Shown here piece by piece: positions 62,253 through 64,000 of a DNA stretch of 64,000 nt (its first letter is position 1; the number at the start of each line of letters is the position of its first letter). The stretch is from Zoogloea sp. (lineage in GTDB: Bacteria; Pseudomonadota; Gammaproteobacteria; Burkholderiales; Rhodocyclaceae), in the NCBI RefSeq assembly GCF_023150065.1, contig NZ_JAKLLN010000007.1, positions 62,001 to 126,000 on the forward strand, written 5' to 3'. The notes below the pieces were generated by a model. It made no database searches, was not told the origin of the DNA, and saw only the letters and a program-made list of their open reading frames with translations. Both the position numbers and the translations under genes were made by a program.

Positions 62253-64000
62253 GCAGCCCTCCCGCCCAGGACGGGCATGGCGTTCTTCATGCTGTTTCGG
62301 ACAAAGGCTTCAAACATCAGGATGGTCCAGATCGTGGAGCTGTAATCGCGGGCACCGGACTGGTGGGCCTCGACGACGTGGCGCAGATACTTCTCGTTGA
62401 AGAGCCCGGTTTCACGCAGGACATCGCCAAACAGCGCCTTCTGCACCCGTTCCTTGAGCGGCCCGCGGAACCAGCGGGCCAGCGGCACGGCAAAGCCCAT
62501 CTTAGGGCGATACAGGACATCGTTCGGGAGCATCGGCTCCATGGCCTTCTTGAAGATGTACTTGCCTTCCTGCCCCTTGATCTTGAGATGGGTGGGCAGG
62601 CTGGCGAGCCATTCGACGAGGGGGTGATCCATCAGGGGCTCACGCACCTCAAGGGAATGGGCCATGCTGGCCCGGTCTACCTTGGTGTTGATGTCGCCCA
62701 CCAGATAGGTCTTGATATCCAGGTACTGGATCAGCGCCAGGGCATCGTCGGTACCCGCGTTGGCGGCGTGACGGCGGAAGACCTCCAGGGCGTTGTAGCC
62801 CCCCAGCTGCTTGCGGAAGGACGACGAGAAAAGCTGACGCCGCATGTCGTCCCGCAGGATGGAGACGGAGTGGAAATAGGCTTGCACCGAATCGCGGGCC
62901 AGCGCCTGGAAGGTGGTCTTGGCGCGGAACATGCGCGGCGCCCAGTCGGCCTTGGGGTAGAGCTGGCCGAGCAGGCCGAACACCGGCTTGCGCACGGCGT
63001 GCGGCAGGCCGCTGCGCATCTTCTCTTCCATCATGTGGAAGCGATAGCGGCGGTAACCGCCCATGTTCTCGTCGCCACCGTCACCGGACAGAGCCACCGT
63101 AACGTGCTTGCGGGCCAGCTGACACACCCGATAGGTCGGGATGGCCGAGCTGTCGGCGTAGGGCTCGTCGTAAAGGGCTGCCAGGGTATCGATGAGGTCA
63201 AAGTCATCGGACTGGACCATCTCGACCCGGTGGTTGGTCTTGTAGCGATCGGCCACCATCTGGGCGAAGGCCGATTCATTGAAGGCCGGATCATCGAAGG
63301 CGATGGAGCAGGTATTGACCGGCTCGTCTGACAGACCGGCCATTGTCGCCACCACCGCGCTGGAGTCCACCCCGCCCGACAGGAAGGCCCCCAGGGGGAC
63401 TTCGGCCACCATGCGCAGGCGCACCGACTCGCGCAGACGCTCGACCATCTCGGTCTGGGCGTCCGCCAGAGACATCTTGTTGTCTAGGGTGAAGCGCACA
63501 TCCCAATAGGGCTTGGGCTCCGGGACCGGCTGGCCGTGGCGGATGGTCAGGGAGAAACCCGGCTCGAGCTTGCGGGCACCGGCAAAGATGGTGCGCGGCT
63601 CGGCGACGTAGCCAAGGGCAAAGTACTCTTCAACCGCCAGGGGGTCCATGCTGCGGTCGAGGCCCGGGTGCTGCATCAGCACCTTGAGCTCCGAGCCGAA
63701 CATCAGGGTGCCGTCGTTCAGGATGGCGTAATACATGGGCTTGACGCCCATCCTGTCACGCGCCATGAAGAAGGTCTGGCGATTGCGGTCCCACAGGGCA
63801 AAGGCAAACATGCCACGGAAGCGCTGGACACATTCCTCGCCCCAGGACTCCCACGCATGCACGATCACCTCGGTGTCGCTGCGGGTGTGAAAGCGGTGCC
63901 CCAAGGCGGTGAGCTCGGGGATCAGCTCCTGGAAGTTGTAGATCTCCCCGTTGAACACCACCACCACCGACTCGTCCTCGTTGAACAGCGGCTGCTGCCC
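62249..64000 (-). CDS. Asparagine-synthase-like amidotransferase, XrtA-associated (5' end beyond window)
   Basis: 583 residues visible; the first approximately 45 residues, including the catalytic Cys2, lie past base 64000. The glutaminase part continues VVVVFNGEIYNFQEL, and the synthetase part has the PP-loop FLSGGVDSSAV. It fits the exosortase-A amidotransferase family (TIGR03108-like), which probably aminates a sugar or uronic acid in exopolysaccharide synthesis. It is the first gene of the run inside the window. Confidence 0.9.
   Translation of the reverse strand, partial: GQQPLFNEDESVVVVFNGEIYNFQELIPELTALGHRFHTRSDTEVIVHAWESWGEECVQRFRGMFAFALWDRNRQTFFMARDRMGVKPMYYAILNDGTLMFGSELKVLMQHPGLDRSMDPLAVEEYFALGYVAEPRTIFAGARKLEPGFSLTIRHGQPVPEPKPYWDVRFTLDNKMSLADAQTEMVERLRESVRLRMVAEVPLGAFLSGGVDSSAVVATMAGLSDEPVNTCSIAFDDPAFNESAFAQMVADRYKTNHRVEMVQSDDFDLIDTLAALYDEPYADSSAIPTYRVCQLARKHVTVALSGDGGDENMGGYRRYRFHMMEEKMRSGLPHAVRKPVFGLLGQLYPKADWAPRMFRAKTTFQALARDSVQAYFHSVSILRDDMRRQLFSSSFRKQLGGYNALEVFRRHAANAGTDDALALIQYLDIKTYLVGDINTKVDRASMAHSLEVREPLMDHPLVEWLASLPTHLKIKGQEGKYIFKKAMEPMLPNDVLYRPKMGFAVPLARWFRGPLKERVQKALFGDVLRETGLFNEKYLRHVVEAHQSGARDYSSTIWTILMFEAFVRNSMKNAMPVLGGRAA

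Overview
The window is a GC-rich, gene-dense bacterial chromosome segment. It probably comes from a betaproteobacterium of the order Rhodocyclales (Dechloromonas, Azospira, Thauera or Zoogloea relatives). This rests on the tig-clpP-clpX-lon and pyrG-kdsA-eno-ftsB gene orders, the paired PrpE and AcuI-type enzymes, a BktB-like thiolase, and an exosortase-A (XrtA) type exopolysaccharide locus whose members match families best known from Rhodocyclales. No insertion sequence, prophage, CRISPR array, tRNA or rRNA was recognised.

Layout. 1-4397 (minus): the protein quality-control cluster tig, clpP, clpX and lon (lon runs off the left edge), with a textbook sigma-32 promoter in front of lon. 4776-9561 (plus): prkA-yeaH-spoVR. 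9562-15027: a secreted beta-helix protein, a DnaJ-like chaperone, trhP, rpmE and a lone ArnT-like glycosyltransferase. 15172-19355 (minus): pyrG-kdsA-eno-ftsB. 19514-24431: an acyl-CoA/acetoacetate operon (thioesterase, acetoacetyl-CoA synthetase, isochorismatase-like hydrolase), divergent from ETF-ubiquinone oxidoreductase across a perfect 20-bp palindrome. 24544-28473: purL. 28695-36096 (plus): a diguanylate cyclase followed by a membrane glycolipid cluster (PAP2 phosphatase, YbhN-like flippase-type protein, ArnC/DPM-like GT2, two ArnT-like GT39 enzymes). 36192-40370 (minus): acuI-like reductase, a response regulator with a degenerate GGDEF domain, and prpE. 40527-44556: HDOD protein, uup, Fur-type hemP, bfd, rpsT. 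44708-50259: thiolase, CobD-like protein, CoA pyrophosphatase, retropepsin-like protease and glutamine amidotransferase with overlapping start codons, then yjfB-like, yajQ, ppnP and a DUF2788 protein. 50269-53671 (minus): argD-argF-argG. 53829-64000 (minus): the XrtA-type exopolysaccharide locus (asparagine-synthase-like amidotransferase, three GT4 glycosyltransferases, an adenylate-forming ligase, a polysaccharide deacetylase, an O-antigen-ligase-like protein and a TPR lipoprotein/secreted protein).

How it fits together. Most of the window is housekeeping. The accessory layer is envelope and exopolysaccharide biology plus nucleotide signalling: one intact diguanylate cyclase, one likely c-di-GMP-binding response regulator, an HDOD protein and YajQ. 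The most interesting leads are the degenerate GGDEF regulator that keeps its inhibitory site and lies between two propionyl-CoA genes, the operator-like palindromes before ETF-QO and before the diguanylate cyclase, the five-gene glycolipid cluster, and a possible arginine-rich leader ORF ahead of argD. Identifications come from reading the sequence and family knowledge; no database search was run.
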